Below are positions 8,076 through 16,640 of a stretch of 64,000 nucleotides of DNA, piece after piece. The DNA is from Pseudomonas entomophila L48 (GTDB taxonomy: Bacteria > Pseudomonadota > Gammaproteobacteria > Pseudomonadales > Pseudomonadaceae). The notes beneath the pieces are model-generated. The model saw only the letters and a program-made list of their open reading frames with translations, searched no databases and was not told where the DNA came from. The stretch lies in contig NC_008027.1 in the NCBI RefSeq assembly GCF_000026105.1, positions 864,501-928,500 of the forward strand, given 5' to 3'. Position 1 is the first letter of the stretch. Each line of letters starts with the position of its first letter. A program made the position numbers and the translations under genes.

Positions 8076-9008
8076 TCAGCGCACGATCAGCCAGTGGCCC
8101 AGCACGTTGTATAGCCGCAGTTGCTGGCCGGCCGCCAGCGTGTCCAGGCTCTGGCCCGCGTGATCCAGGTCGAACTCACCGCTCACGCGGCGGTATGCGG
8201 CTTGTTCGTCCTGCCACCAGACGCGCAACCCTTGATAGCCGGCCAGGCGCTCCACCACTTCCCCCAGTGGCATGTTGGTGGCCAACAGTCGACCGTCGCG
8301 CCAGGCATCGGCGGACTTGAGGCTGATCTTTTCGACCGGATCGATCCGTTGCTCGCTGAAGGTGACCCGCTCACCGGCGCTGACCATGCGTTGGTCGCTG
8401 CCTTGCACGACAGTGGCCCTGCCGCTGATCACTTCCAGTTCATCGTGGTTACCGTGGCGGGCGATCTGCAGACGGGTGCCGAACACCTGGATCCGCGTAT
8501 CGCCGACCTGCACCTCCATGGCCCGGCCATCGAGCATCACTTCCAGGTACACCTGGCCCTGCACCAGCTGCAGCAGGCGGGTGCGCCCGCGCAGGTCGAC
8601 ATTCATCGCGCTGGCGCTGTCCAGGTGCAAGGTCGAGCCGTCGGCCAGGCGCACGCTGCGGCGCTCGCCGACGTCGGTACTCAGTTCGCTGGCCAGGCGT
8701 TGCATCATCGGCCAGTAGAGCACCGCCAACACACTCAGCAGCGCCAGGAACACGCCCGCCAGCCACAGGCCAGCACGGCTGCGGCGAACCTCGACGATCC
8801 GCGGGCGTGGTGGCGGCGCCGGGGCCTGTAGCTGCTGCCAGTAGGCTTCCAGTTGCGCATAGGCGCGCGCATTGAGCGGGTCCTGGCACCATTGGCCGAA
8901 CGCCTGGCGCAGCGCCTCGTCGCAGCCGGGTTGGCGCAGGCGGGAGAACCAGTCCAGTGCTTCCTGCTCGGGATCGGGCGTGGGGTGCAAGGCGGGCATC
9001 GGGGTCAT
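8076..9008 (-). CDS. FecR-family iron-siderophore signalling regulator (anti-sigma), orphan
   Basis: About 310 residues from ATG 9008 (MTPMPALHPTPDPEQEALDWF); a TTG at 9068 would add 20 residues of unlikely composition. The N-terminal DUF4880-like segment (EALDWFSRLRQPGCDEALRQAFGQW) is followed by one membrane helix (about residues 80-105) and a periplasmic FecR domain (VGERRSVRLADGSTLHLDSAS, VFGTRLQIARHG). FecR proteins receive a signal from a TonB-dependent receptor and control an ECF sigma factor. Neither partner gene is adjacent here, which is unusual. A Fur-like box lies just upstream at 9076-9097. Confidence 0.85.
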   Translation of the reverse strand: MTPMPALHPTPDPEQEALDWFSRLRQPGCDEALRQAFGQWCQDPLNARAYAQLEAYWQQLQAPAPPPRPRIVEVRRSRAGLWLAGVFLALLSVLAVLYWPMMQRLASELSTDVGERRSVRLADGSTLHLDSASAMNVDLRGRTRLLQLVQGQVYLEVMLDGRAMEVQVGDTRIQVFGTRLQIARHGNHDELEVISGRATVVQGSDQRMVSAGERVTFSEQRIDPVEKISLKSADAWRDGRLLATNMPLGEVVERLAGYQGLRVWWQDEQAAYRRVSGEFDLDHAGQSLDTLAAGQQLRLYNVLGHWLIVR

Positions 9009-9075
9009 GGGATCGGGCTGCTCGCAAGGGCGGGGCGGTTTGGCCCAGCGTTTACGGGAGGGAGTCAAAGGATGC

Positions 9076-9097
9076 TAATTATATTGAGAATTATTTA
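9076..9097. promoter_or_regulatory. Candidate Fur box
   Basis: On the minus strand the sequence reads TAAATAATTCTCAATATAAT, similar to Pseudomonas Fur sites (runs of NATWAT with a central ATTCTCA). It lies directly upstream of the FecR gene and about 100 bases upstream of the divergent MFS gene, so iron could affect either gene. Confidence 0.5.
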
Positions 9098-9199
9098 CAA
9101 GCACGCGCGAGATGGACGGCAGGGGTAAATAAAAAGGTAGCTTCGTATCTATTTGTTTCACGATAATCGGATCCCAACCTGCGGACGGAAATCCAGCCC

Positions 9200-10414
9200 A
9201 TGGCCATCAGCAACACCCAAAGTTCCAGCGCGAGCAGCCCGGCAAGCCAGGCAAGCCCGTTGGTGATGCGCATCATTGGTTTCTGCGCCCTGGCGCACCT
9301 GATCAACGACCTGATCCAGTCGGTGCTGCCGGCGATCTACCCGATGCTCAAGGCCAACTATGGTTTGAGCTTCGCCCAGATCGGCCTGATCACCCTGACT
9401 TTCCAGGTTACGGCTTCGTTGTTGCAGCCGTGGGTCGGTTTCTACACCGACAAGCGGCCAACCCCCAACCTGCTGCCCCTGGGTACCCTGTGCACCCTGG
9501 TGGGTATCGTGATGCTGGCCTTCGTGGGGAGCTTCCCGATGATCCTGCTGGCCTCGGCGCTGGTGGGGATCGGGTCGTCGACCTTCCACCCGGAGACCTC
9601 GCGCATCGCCCGCCTGGCCTCGGGCGGGCGTTTCGGCCTGGCCCAGTCGAGCTTCCAGGTCGGCGGCAACGCCGGTTCCGCGTTCGGCCCGCTGCTGGCG
9701 GCGGCCATCGTCATTCCGTTCGGGCAGACTCACGTGGCCTGGTTCGGCGTGGCCGGGCTGTTCTTCTTCGCCGTCACCCTGATGCTGCGCCGCTGGTACA
9801 AGGACCACCTCAACCAGTTCAAGGCGCGCAAGGCGGCGCAGGCCACCCATGGCATCTCGCGCCAGCGGGTGATGCTGGCGCTGGTGGTGCTGGGGTTGCT
9901 GGTGTTCTCCAAGTACTTCTATATGGCCAGCTTCACCAGCTACTTCACCTTCTACCTGATCGAGAAGTTCCAGCTGTCGGTGGCCAGTTCGCAGTTGCAC
10001 CTGTTCCTGTTCCTCGGCGCGGTGGCGGCCGGCACCTTCTTCGGTGGGCCGATCGGTGACCGTATCGGGCGCAAGGCGGTGATCTGGTTCTCGATCCTGG
10101 GCGTGGCGCCGTTCACCTTGGCGCTGCCCTATGCCGACCTGTTCTGGACCACCGTGCTCAGCGTGGTGATCGGCTTCATCCTCGCCTCGGCGTTTTCGGC
10201 CATCGTGGTGTATGCCCAGGAGCTGGTGCCGGGCAACGTGGGGATGATCGCCGGGATCTTCTTCGGGCTGATGTTCGGCTTCGGCGGGATCGGCGCGGCA
10301 TTGCTGGGCTACCTGGCCGACCTGCGCGGGATCGAATACGTGTATGGCGTGTGTTCGTTCCTGCCGTTGTTCGGGTTGCTGGCGGTGTTCCTGCCGTCCA
10401 CCGGCAAGCGTTGA
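9200..10414 (+). CDS. MFS transporter, fosmidomycin-resistance (Fsr) type
   Basis: 404 residues, about 12 transmembrane helices after a Ser/Ala-rich N-terminus. The first helix region (ALAHLINDLIQSVLPAIYPMLK), the GFYTDKRPTP loop and FHPETSRIARLASGGRFGLAQSSFQVGGNAGSA are characteristic of the Fsr/YP_ drug-efflux group. It exports small toxic compounds across the inner membrane; the natural substrate is not known. ATG 9200 is used; the ribosome-binding site is weak. Confidence 0.85.
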   Translation: MAISNTQSSSASSPASQASPLVMRIIGFCALAHLINDLIQSVLPAIYPMLKANYGLSFAQIGLITLTFQVTASLLQPWVGFYTDKRPTPNLLPLGTLCTLVGIVMLAFVGSFPMILLASALVGIGSSTFHPETSRIARLASGGRFGLAQSSFQVGGNAGSAFGPLLAAAIVIPFGQTHVAWFGVAGLFFFAVTLMLRRWYKDHLNQFKARKAAQATHGISRQRVMLALVVLGLLVFSKYFYMASFTSYFTFYLIEKFQLSVASSQLHLFLFLGAVAAGTFFGGPIGDRIGRKAVIWFSILGVAPFTLALPYADLFWTTVLSVVIGFILASAFSAIVVYAQELVPGNVGMIAGIFFGLMFGFGGIGAALLGYLADLRGIEYVYGVCSFLPLFGLLAVFLPSTGKR

Positions 10415-10449
10415 TGAGTGGTTCACCCCCGTCGCTCTGATATGAACAC

Positions 10450-10566
10450 TGTAGGAGCGGCTTCAGCCGCGATCACCCGCAAAGCGGGTGCCAGGTACCG
10501 CGCTACCCGCATCGCGGCTGAAGCCGCTCCTACTCCGGTCTCGGTAGGAGCCGGCTTGCCGGCGAA
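10450..10566. repeat. REP pair plus single REP unit
   Basis: Inverted REP arms TGTAGGAGCGGCTTCAGCCG (10450-) and its complement (10511-10532) enclose a smaller hairpin (ACCCGCAAAGCGGGT). A second REP type (TAGGAGCCGGCTTGCCGGCG) follows at 10543-10566. Confidence 0.85.
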
Positions 10567-10895
10567 CGATTGACGTGCCGTTCATCGATGGCCTAGAGTG
10601 CCGCCTCCTCTTTACCTGCGTAGTCGATGCAATGAACCGTAGTACTCATCCACACCGCCAGCCTGTCGCCCCGACAGCGCGCCGCGCGTGGCCGAGCGAC
10701 ACGGTGCTCAAGCGTCGGCGCAGCGTGCTGTTCGCCTTCACTTTCTCGCCACACCTTGCCCTGAACTGACTTCGCGATCCTGCGTCCCGCGCCTGCCCGG
10801 CGTGACCGCGGGCGTCTGCGTTCGAACATCTTTCAGCGGTTTTTCCAGCCGGCCAGGGCCAGAGCCCCTGCGCGTCGGCTTGCAAGGAGTGGTAC
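10567..10895 (+). other. Gene-free leader upstream of an MFS gene, with a possible small ORF
   Basis: About 330 bases. A TAGAGT -10-like element occurs near 10594, so transcription may start well upstream of the MFS start at 10896. A 45-codon frame (ATG 10632, stop 10767-10769; Arg/His/Pro-rich, MNRSTHPHRQPVAPTARRAW...) could be a leader peptide, but it lacks a good ribosome-binding site and its composition is not clearly coding. An AAGGAG site precedes the MFS start. The remaining leader has no fold that I recognise. Confidence 0.35.
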
Positions 10896-12056
10896 ATGAA
10901 CATGCGTTTGCTGGCGGGCCTGTTGTTCGCCGTGTCGGTGGTCGGTTTCAGCCTCGGGGCGAGCCTGCCGCTGGTGTCGTTGCGCCTGCACGAGGCGGGG
11001 GCGGGGACACTGGAAATCGGCATCATCTCGGCGATCCCGGCGGCGGGCATGATGCTCTCGGCCTTCATGGTCGATACCTGCTGCAAGCACCTGACCCGGC
11101 GCGTGATCTACCTGCTGAGCTTCAGCCTGTGCACCCTGAGCATCGCCTTGCTGGAGTGGGCGTTCGACTCGATGCTGTGGCTGGCGCTGCTGCGCCTGGG
11201 GCTGGGTATCGGCATGGGCATCGCGATCATCCTGGGTGAGTCGTGGGTCAACGAGCTGTGCCCGGACCATAATCGCGGCAAGATCATGGCCCTGTACGCC
11301 ACCAGCTTCACCGGTTTCCAGGTGCTTGGCCCTGCACTGCTGGCGCTGCTCGGCGCCGACAGCCCGTGGCTGACCACCGTGGTCACCGCCTGCTACGGGC
11401 TGGCCCTGTTGTGCATCTTGTTCACCGTGCCCAACGACCACGTCGAACACGGCGATGAGGGCGAGAAGAGCTTCGGCCTGGCCGGCTTCTTCCGTGTCGC
11501 GCCGGCGCTGTGCGTGGCGGTGCTGTTCTTTTCGTTCTTCGATGCCGTGGTGCTGTCGTTGCTGCCGGTGTATGCCACCAGCCATGGCTTTGCCGTGGGC
11601 GTGGCGGCCTTGATGGTGACCGTGGTGTTTGCCGGTGACATGGTCTTCCAGCTGCCGCTGGGCTGGCTGGCCGACCGGGTCGAGCGTACCGGGCTGCACC
11701 TGGTCTGTGGTCTTGTCGCGATGAGCATCGGTATCGCCCTGCCGTGGCTGCTGCAGATGACCTGGCTGTTGTGGCCGCTGCTGGTGGTGCTCGGGGCGGT
11801 CGCAGGCGGCATCTACACCCTGGCGCTGGTGTTGATCGGGCAACGCTTCAAGGGGCAGGACCTGGTCACGGCCAATGCCAGTGTCGGATTGCTCTGGGGC
11901 GTGGGCAGCCTGGTCGGGCCGCTGGTCAGCGGTGCGGCGATGGATGTGGCGCCCCATGGGTTGCCCATGGCGCTGGCGCTAATGGCGGGGTTGTTCGTGT
12001 GTTTTGCGCGGCAGGCGTATCGGCGGGCGGGCAAGTTGCAGGCGGTGGTGGACTGA
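10896..12056 (+). CDS. MFS transporter
   Basis: 386 residues with about 12 hydrophobic helices, starting at ATG 10896 behind AAGGAG. It belongs to the YcaD-like MFS group: the first half carries LRLGLGIGMGIAIILGESWVNELCPDHNRGKIMALYAT (MFS helix 4-5 region with the conserved GE...N...RG pattern), and helix 7 onwards has LGWLADRVERTGL. The substrate is unknown. It has a long upstream leader (see 10567-10895). Confidence 0.82.
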   Translation: MNMRLLAGLLFAVSVVGFSLGASLPLVSLRLHEAGAGTLEIGIISAIPAAGMMLSAFMVDTCCKHLTRRVIYLLSFSLCTLSIALLEWAFDSMLWLALLRLGLGIGMGIAIILGESWVNELCPDHNRGKIMALYATSFTGFQVLGPALLALLGADSPWLTTVVTACYGLALLCILFTVPNDHVEHGDEGEKSFGLAGFFRVAPALCVAVLFFSFFDAVVLSLLPVYATSHGFAVGVAALMVTVVFAGDMVFQLPLGWLADRVERTGLHLVCGLVAMSIGIALPWLLQMTWLLWPLLVVLGAVAGGIYTLALVLIGQRFKGQDLVTANASVGLLWGVGSLVGPLVSGAAMDVAPHGLPMALALMAGLFVCFARQAYRRAGKLQAVVD

Positions 12057-12077
12057 GCGCCTTGTGTTGACTGAGCT

Positions 12078-12110
12078 GGCCCATTCGCCGGCAAAGCCGG
12101 CTCCTACAGG
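12078..12110. repeat. Single REP unit
   Basis: REP unit (CATTCGCCGGCAAAGCCGGC core) between the MFS gene and the glycosylase gene. Confidence 0.75.
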
Positions 12111-12193
12111 TACGGTGTTGGGCGCAAGAAGGGTCGTTTCATCGTGGAGCGGTTGGTCTAGGATGGAGGTTCCACCGTTGTCGAGCCGTGCCG

Positions 12194-12820
12194 ATGATCC
12201 TTGCCGACCTTTCGCCCCAGGCCTTTGACGCAGCCACCGAGTACCTGGCTGGCCAGGACCCGGATTGGGCGCGTCACATCGCTGCCACCGGCCCTTGCCT
12301 GCACCAGGCCACGCCCGGTCGCGAGCCCTATGAGACGCTGGTGAGGGCGATCGCCTACCAGCAATTGCATGCACGGGCGGCGGAGGCGATCCTCGGGCGA
12401 TTGCTGGCGTTGTTTCCCGAAACCGCATTCCCGACGCCGGAACAGTTGCTGGCGGTCAGCCCGGAGATGATGCGGGCCTGCGGGTTTTCAGCGAGCAAGA
12501 CCGCGACGCTCCATGGCATCGCCCAGGCGTATCTGGAGGGTGTTGTACCCAGTCGGGCAGAAGCCTTGCTGCTGCCGGACGATGCCTTGGTCGAGCGTCT
12601 GGTGAGCCTGCGTGGGGTCGGGCGCTGGACGGTGGAGATGCTGCTGATCTACAGCCTGGAGCGTTCGGACATCCTGCCGGTGGATGACTTTGGCGTGCGC
12701 GAGGGCTATCGCCGGATGAAAGGGTTGGAAAAGGCACCGACGCCAGCGCGGATGCGCGAAATGGGGCAAGCGTGGAGCCCTTATCGTACGGTAGCAGCCT
12801 GGTACCTGTGGCGTGCCTGA
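12194..12820 (+). CDS. DNA-3-methyladenine glycosylase II (AlkA-like, HhH-GPD)
   Basis: 208 residues from ATG 12194 (GTG 12188 is two codons upstream). It lacks the N-terminal domain of E. coli AlkA, as many short bacterial homologues do. The helix-hairpin-helix LVSLRGVGRWTVEMLLIY is followed by the catalytic Asp in LPVDDFGVREGY, the HhH-GPD arrangement that excises alkylated bases. Ada lies about 250 bases downstream in the same direction, so this is an alkylation-repair locus, although REP units separate the genes. Confidence 0.87.
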   Translation: MILADLSPQAFDAATEYLAGQDPDWARHIAATGPCLHQATPGREPYETLVRAIAYQQLHARAAEAILGRLLALFPETAFPTPEQLLAVSPEMMRACGFSASKTATLHGIAQAYLEGVVPSRAEALLLPDDALVERLVSLRGVGRWTVEMLLIYSLERSDILPVDDFGVREGYRRMKGLEKAPTPARMREMGQAWSPYRTVAAWYLWRA

Positions 12821-12836
12821 TCGACCTGCGCATTCC

Positions 12837-12943
12837 CTGTAGGAGCCGGCTTTGCCGGCGAATGGGCCTGTGCAGGCAGCGCAAGGCCGTTGCTTTCGTA
12901 CCGGCTGTCGCGGCCTATTCGCCGGCAAAGCCGGCTCCTACAG
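12837..12943. repeat. REP palindrome pair
   Basis: Arms at 12837-12870 and 12911-12943 (TGTAGGAGCCGGCTTTGCCG and its complement) with a ~40-base centre, between the glycosylase and ada genes. Confidence 0.85.
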
Positions 12944-13067
12944 GTAGCGTGCGGGTGTTTGACGATGAGGGAGTCTGGATGGCACCTGATGAATTACCTG
13001 CAAGAATCGGAGTGATCGTGCCAGCCGCAGCTGTCAGGCTGAGCCCATCGATGCCTGGAGAGACGCC

Positions 13068-14126
13068 ATGACCCCCGTCCCGACCTACACCACCGAAGCC
13101 GCGCGTTGGCAGGCCGTGCAGTCCCGCGACACTGCCGCCACCGGCCATTTCGTCTATGCCGTGCGCACCACCGGGGTGTATTGCCAGCCAGCGTGCAAGT
13201 CGCGCCTGGCCAAGCGCGAGAATGTCGAGTTCTTCACCGACGCCGCCCAGGCCGAAGCCGCCGGCTACCGGGCCTGCAAGCGTTGCGCGGGCGGTATTCA
13301 AGCCGTGCGCCGCAGTGATCTGGTGGCCCGCGCCTGCCGCCTGATCGAAGCCAGCGACCCCGCGCCCAGCCTCGACCAGCTGGGCGCGGCGCTGAGTCTC
13401 AGCCCCTTCCACCTGCACCGTCTGTTCAAGGCCGAAACCGGCCTGACGCCCAAGGCCTACGCCTCGGCATTCCGCGCCCGGCGCCTGCGCGAGCGTCTGG
13501 ACAATGCACCCAGTGTCACCGAAGCCATCTACGACGCCGGCTACAACTCCAACAGCCGCTTTTACGAAAGTGCCGGTGAACGCCTGGGCATGCGCCCGCG
13601 CGAGTACCGTGCGGGCGGAGAGGGTGCGACCATTCACTTTGCCCTGGGCCAGTGTTCGCTGGGGGCGATCCTGGTTGCCCAGAGCCAGCGAGGCATCTGC
13701 GCGATCCTGCTGGGCGATGAGCCCGAGCCATTGCTCGACGAGCTGCAGGACCAGTTCCCCAAGGCGCGATTGATCGGTGGCGACGAAGGCTTCGAGCGGC
13801 TGGTCGCCGAAGTGGTGGGTTTCGTCGAAGCCCCGGCGCTGGGCCTGGCCCTGCCGCTGGACGTGCAGGGCACGGCTTTTCAGGAGCGGGTCTGGCAGGC
13901 GTTGCGCGAGATACCGGCGGGCACCCGGGTGAGCTACACCGACATCGCCGAGCGCATCGGCGCGCCCAAGGCGTTCAGGGCGGTGGCCCAGGCCTGCGCG
14001 GCCAACCACATCGCGGTGGCCATCCCCTGCCACCGGGTGGTGCGCCGCGACGGTGACCTCAGCGGCTACCGTTGGGGCATTGAACGCAAACGCCAGTTGC
14101 TGGACCGAGAGACGGCACTCTCCTGA
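13068..14126 (+). CDS. ada: Bifunctional Ada: methylphosphotriester/O6-methylguanine methyltransferase and AraC-type activator
   Basis: 352 residues. The N-terminal Ada zinc domain shows the four-Cys set (GVYCQPACKSRLAKRENVEFF and CKRC at about 36-74), then an AraC helix-turn-helix region (about 85-180), then the C-terminal methyltransferase with the active-site PCHRV (about residues 320-324). It repairs alkylated DNA and, once methylated at the N-terminal Cys, activates alkylation-response genes such as alkA. The start is supported by GGAGAG about 6 bases upstream. Confidence 0.95.
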   Translation: MTPVPTYTTEAARWQAVQSRDTAATGHFVYAVRTTGVYCQPACKSRLAKRENVEFFTDAAQAEAAGYRACKRCAGGIQAVRRSDLVARACRLIEASDPAPSLDQLGAALSLSPFHLHRLFKAETGLTPKAYASAFRARRLRERLDNAPSVTEAIYDAGYNSNSRFYESAGERLGMRPREYRAGGEGATIHFALGQCSLGAILVAQSQRGICAILLGDEPEPLLDELQDQFPKARLIGGDEGFERLVAEVVGFVEAPALGLALPLDVQGTAFQERVWQALREIPAGTRVSYTDIAERIGAPKAFRAVAQACAANHIAVAIPCHRVVRRDGDLSGYRWGIERKRQLLDRETALS

Positions 14127-14180
14127 GCCTCTGGAACGCGTAGAATTCACGCCCTGTCGAGTTGTATAGAGGAACATTCG

Positions 14181-16583
14181 ATGAGGCGTGTCAGCCTTGA
14201 CCGATTTTATGCGGGGCTTCTGGCCCTGCTGTTGTGCGTGGCCGTGCCCGCCTGGGCTCAGCCGGCCACGCCGGTGTCGCGCCTGGCCGTGGCCGAACAG
14301 CAGGTGCTGGATGAGAACGCCGGCCTGGAGGAACTGAGCGAGCGGCTCGACCAGATCCGCCAGGGCGTCACCAGCAACGCCAACGACGACCTGCTCGCGC
14401 AGTTGCGCCAGTCGGCCCTGCAGGTGCAGCGCCAGGCCGATGTGCTGGTCACCCAGCGCACTGCCGATGTGCAGCGCCTGGACGACCAGCTCAACGTGCT
14501 CGGCCCACAGATGCCGGAAGAGGCCCAGAGCCTGACCCGCCAGCGCAAGCAGCTCACCGATGAGAAAAATGATGTACTCGCCGAGCAGAAGGACGCCACC
14601 ACGCTGGCTCAGTCGGCCCGTGACCTGTCCACCCAGATCGTCAACCTGCGCCGCAGCCTGTTCAACTCGCAGATCACCAGCCGCGCCGCCAGCCCGCTGA
14701 GCCCGGCGTTCTGGTCGAGCCTGATCCGCCCCACCGACGACGACGTGGCGCGCTTGCGCGACCTGCGCGGCGAAGCGTCGGATGCCATGGCCAGCGCCTT
14801 CAGCGCCGAGCACCGCTGGTGGTTCATCACCGCCCTGGTCGCCGCCGTGCTGGTCTGGACCCTGGTGCGCCGGGTGCTCGAACGGTTGCTGGCCGACGCG
14901 ATGATCCGCTGGCTGCCCGAAGGCCGCCTGCGCCGCAGCGCCTTGGCGCTGAGTGTCAGCCTGGCGACCCTGGGCACCATCTCCGGCTCGGTGTCGCTGC
15001 TGCGCTGGGGCCTGGAAAGCAGCGCCGACCTCGGCCCCGACCTCGCCAGCCTGACCAACCACATCCTCGCGTTGGTGGTGTTCAGTGCCTTCATCTCGGG
15101 CCTTGGCCGCGCCATGCTGATGCTGCAACGCCCGTCCTGGCGCCTGCCGCCGATCGCCGACGAAGTGGCCAGCGCCCTGGGCTGGTTCCCCAAGGTACTG
15201 GCCCTGGCGCTGATGGTGCTGCTCACCCAGGAACGCATCAACAGCGTGATCGGCACCAGCCTGGCCCTGACCCTGGCCACCAACGGCGTGACCGCGCTGG
15301 TGGTGTCACTGTTGTTCGTCGTGGCCCTGCTGCGCTATCGCCGCGCCCATCGCCTGCATGACCTGGAGCGTCCGAAAGGGCTGGCCGGGCTGATCCCGTT
15401 CGTGATCGTGGTGTGGGTGGTGGCGATCCTGCTGACCCTGCTGGCCGGTTACCTGACGCTGGCGTACTTCCTCACCGCCAAGTTGCTGTGGATCAGCGTG
15501 GTGGTGACCTGCGCCTACCTGCTGGTCACGGTGTTCGGCGACCTGTGCGAAACGTTGCTGTCGCCTCGCCAGCCGGGTGGCCTGGCACTGGCCTCGGCCC
15601 TGGGCCTGCAACAACGCCACCAGGCCCAGGCCAGCACCGTGCTGGCGGGCATCGGCCGCACGCTGCTGCTGTTCGCCGCCGCATTGCTGGTGTTCATGCC
15701 TTCGGGCACCAGCCCGGGCGAGCTGCTGCTGAGCCTGGCGGACTGGGATGGCACCGGCGGCAAGGTACTCGGCAACCTGAACATCGTGCCCCAGGATATC
15801 TTCCTGGCCGTGGCGATCTTCCTCGGTGGCTGGTTCGCCATCCGCGTGGTCAAACGCTGGCTGAGCGAGCGCCTGCTGCCGGAAACCGACATGGACGCCG
15901 GCATGCGCGCCTCGCTGGTGACCCTGGTGGGCTACCTCGGCTTCCTGTTCCTGGCCATGCTGGTGATGTCGACCCTGCACATCAACCTGACCAGCCTGAC
16001 CTGGGTGGTCAGTGCGCTGTCGGTGGGTATCGGTTTCGGCCTGCAGCAGATCGTGCAGAACTTCATTTCCGGCCTGATCCTGCTCACCGAGCGCCCGGTG
16101 AAGGTGGGCGACTGGGTGAGCCTGGCCGGTGTCGAGGGTGACATTCGCCGGATCAACGTGCGCGCCACCGAGATCCAGATGTCCGACCGCTCGACGGTGA
16201 TCGTGCCCAACTCGCAGTTCATCTCGCAGAACGTGCGCAACGTGACCATGGCCAATGCCCTCGGGGTGGTCAGCATCACCCTGACGCTGCCGCTGGAGAC
16301 TGACCCTGCAAAAGTACGCGAGGTGCTGCTGGCGGCGTACAAGGAGCATGAGTCGATCCTCGATGCGCCGGCCACGTCGGTGACCTTCAAGGACCTGACC
16401 AGCAGTGGCATGGTGATCGGGGTGAGCGGCTATGTGGCCTCGCCACGGCAGGTATCGAGCACGCGCAGCGACCTGCTGTTCACTATCCTCGGGCGCTTGC
16501 GCGACGAGGGCATTGCCCTGTCCTCGCCGCAGAGCATGGTGCTGGTGCAGGAGAACGGGCGACCGGTCGACGAGCCAGCATGA
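14181..16583 (+). CDS. Large mechanosensitive channel, DUF3772 + MscS domain
   Basis: 800 residues. Signal peptide to about residue 27 (AVPAWAQP), a periplasmic DUF3772-like coiled-coil domain (about 30-200; heptad-rich LDENAGLEELSERLDQIRQ and following), then about ten membrane helices and a C-terminal MscS module (LQQIVQNFISGLILLTERPVKVGDWV, RATEIQMSDRSTVIVPNSQFISQNV). Large MscS-family channels open under membrane tension to release solutes on hypo-osmotic shock. AGAGGAAC lies just upstream of the ATG. Confidence 0.9.
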   Translation: MRRVSLDRFYAGLLALLLCVAVPAWAQPATPVSRLAVAEQQVLDENAGLEELSERLDQIRQGVTSNANDDLLAQLRQSALQVQRQADVLVTQRTADVQRLDDQLNVLGPQMPEEAQSLTRQRKQLTDEKNDVLAEQKDATTLAQSARDLSTQIVNLRRSLFNSQITSRAASPLSPAFWSSLIRPTDDDVARLRDLRGEASDAMASAFSAEHRWWFITALVAAVLVWTLVRRVLERLLADAMIRWLPEGRLRRSALALSVSLATLGTISGSVSLLRWGLESSADLGPDLASLTNHILALVVFSAFISGLGRAMLMLQRPSWRLPPIADEVASALGWFPKVLALALMVLLTQERINSVIGTSLALTLATNGVTALVVSLLFVVALLRYRRAHRLHDLERPKGLAGLIPFVIVVWVVAILLTLLAGYLTLAYFLTAKLLWISVVVTCAYLLVTVFGDLCETLLSPRQPGGLALASALGLQQRHQAQASTVLAGIGRTLLLFAAALLVFMPSGTSPGELLLSLADWDGTGGKVLGNLNIVPQDIFLAVAIFLGGWFAIRVVKRWLSERLLPETDMDAGMRASLVTLVGYLGFLFLAMLVMSTLHINLTSLTWVVSALSVGIGFGLQQIVQNFISGLILLTERPVKVGDWVSLAGVEGDIRRINVRATEIQMSDRSTVIVPNSQFISQNVRNVTMANALGVVSITLTLPLETDPAKVREVLLAAYKEHESILDAPATSVTFKDLTSSGMVIGVSGYVASPRQVSSTRSDLLFTILGRLRDEGIALSSPQSMVLVQENGRPVDEPA

Positions 16584-16586
16584 CGC

Positions 16587-16636
16587 CATTCGCCGGCAAG
16601 CCGTGCCTCCTGTAGGAGCCGGCTTGCCGGCGAACC
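16587..16636. repeat. REP palindrome pair
   Basis: Two closely spaced inverted REP units between the convergent channel and DUF3422 genes. Confidence 0.8.
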
Positions 16637-16640
16637 GCCC

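Noticed and set aside
9009..9199. Remnant of an ECF sigma factor gene upstream of fecR
   Set aside because: The 60 bases in frame before the FecR ATG, and the region beyond, show no similarity to sigma factor C-termini.
12915..15128. Very long minus-strand open frame opposite ada and the MscS gene
   Set aside because: Antisense shadow of high-GC codon bias; the plus-strand proteins have clear families, and the antisense product is Gln/His/Gly-rich without any motif.
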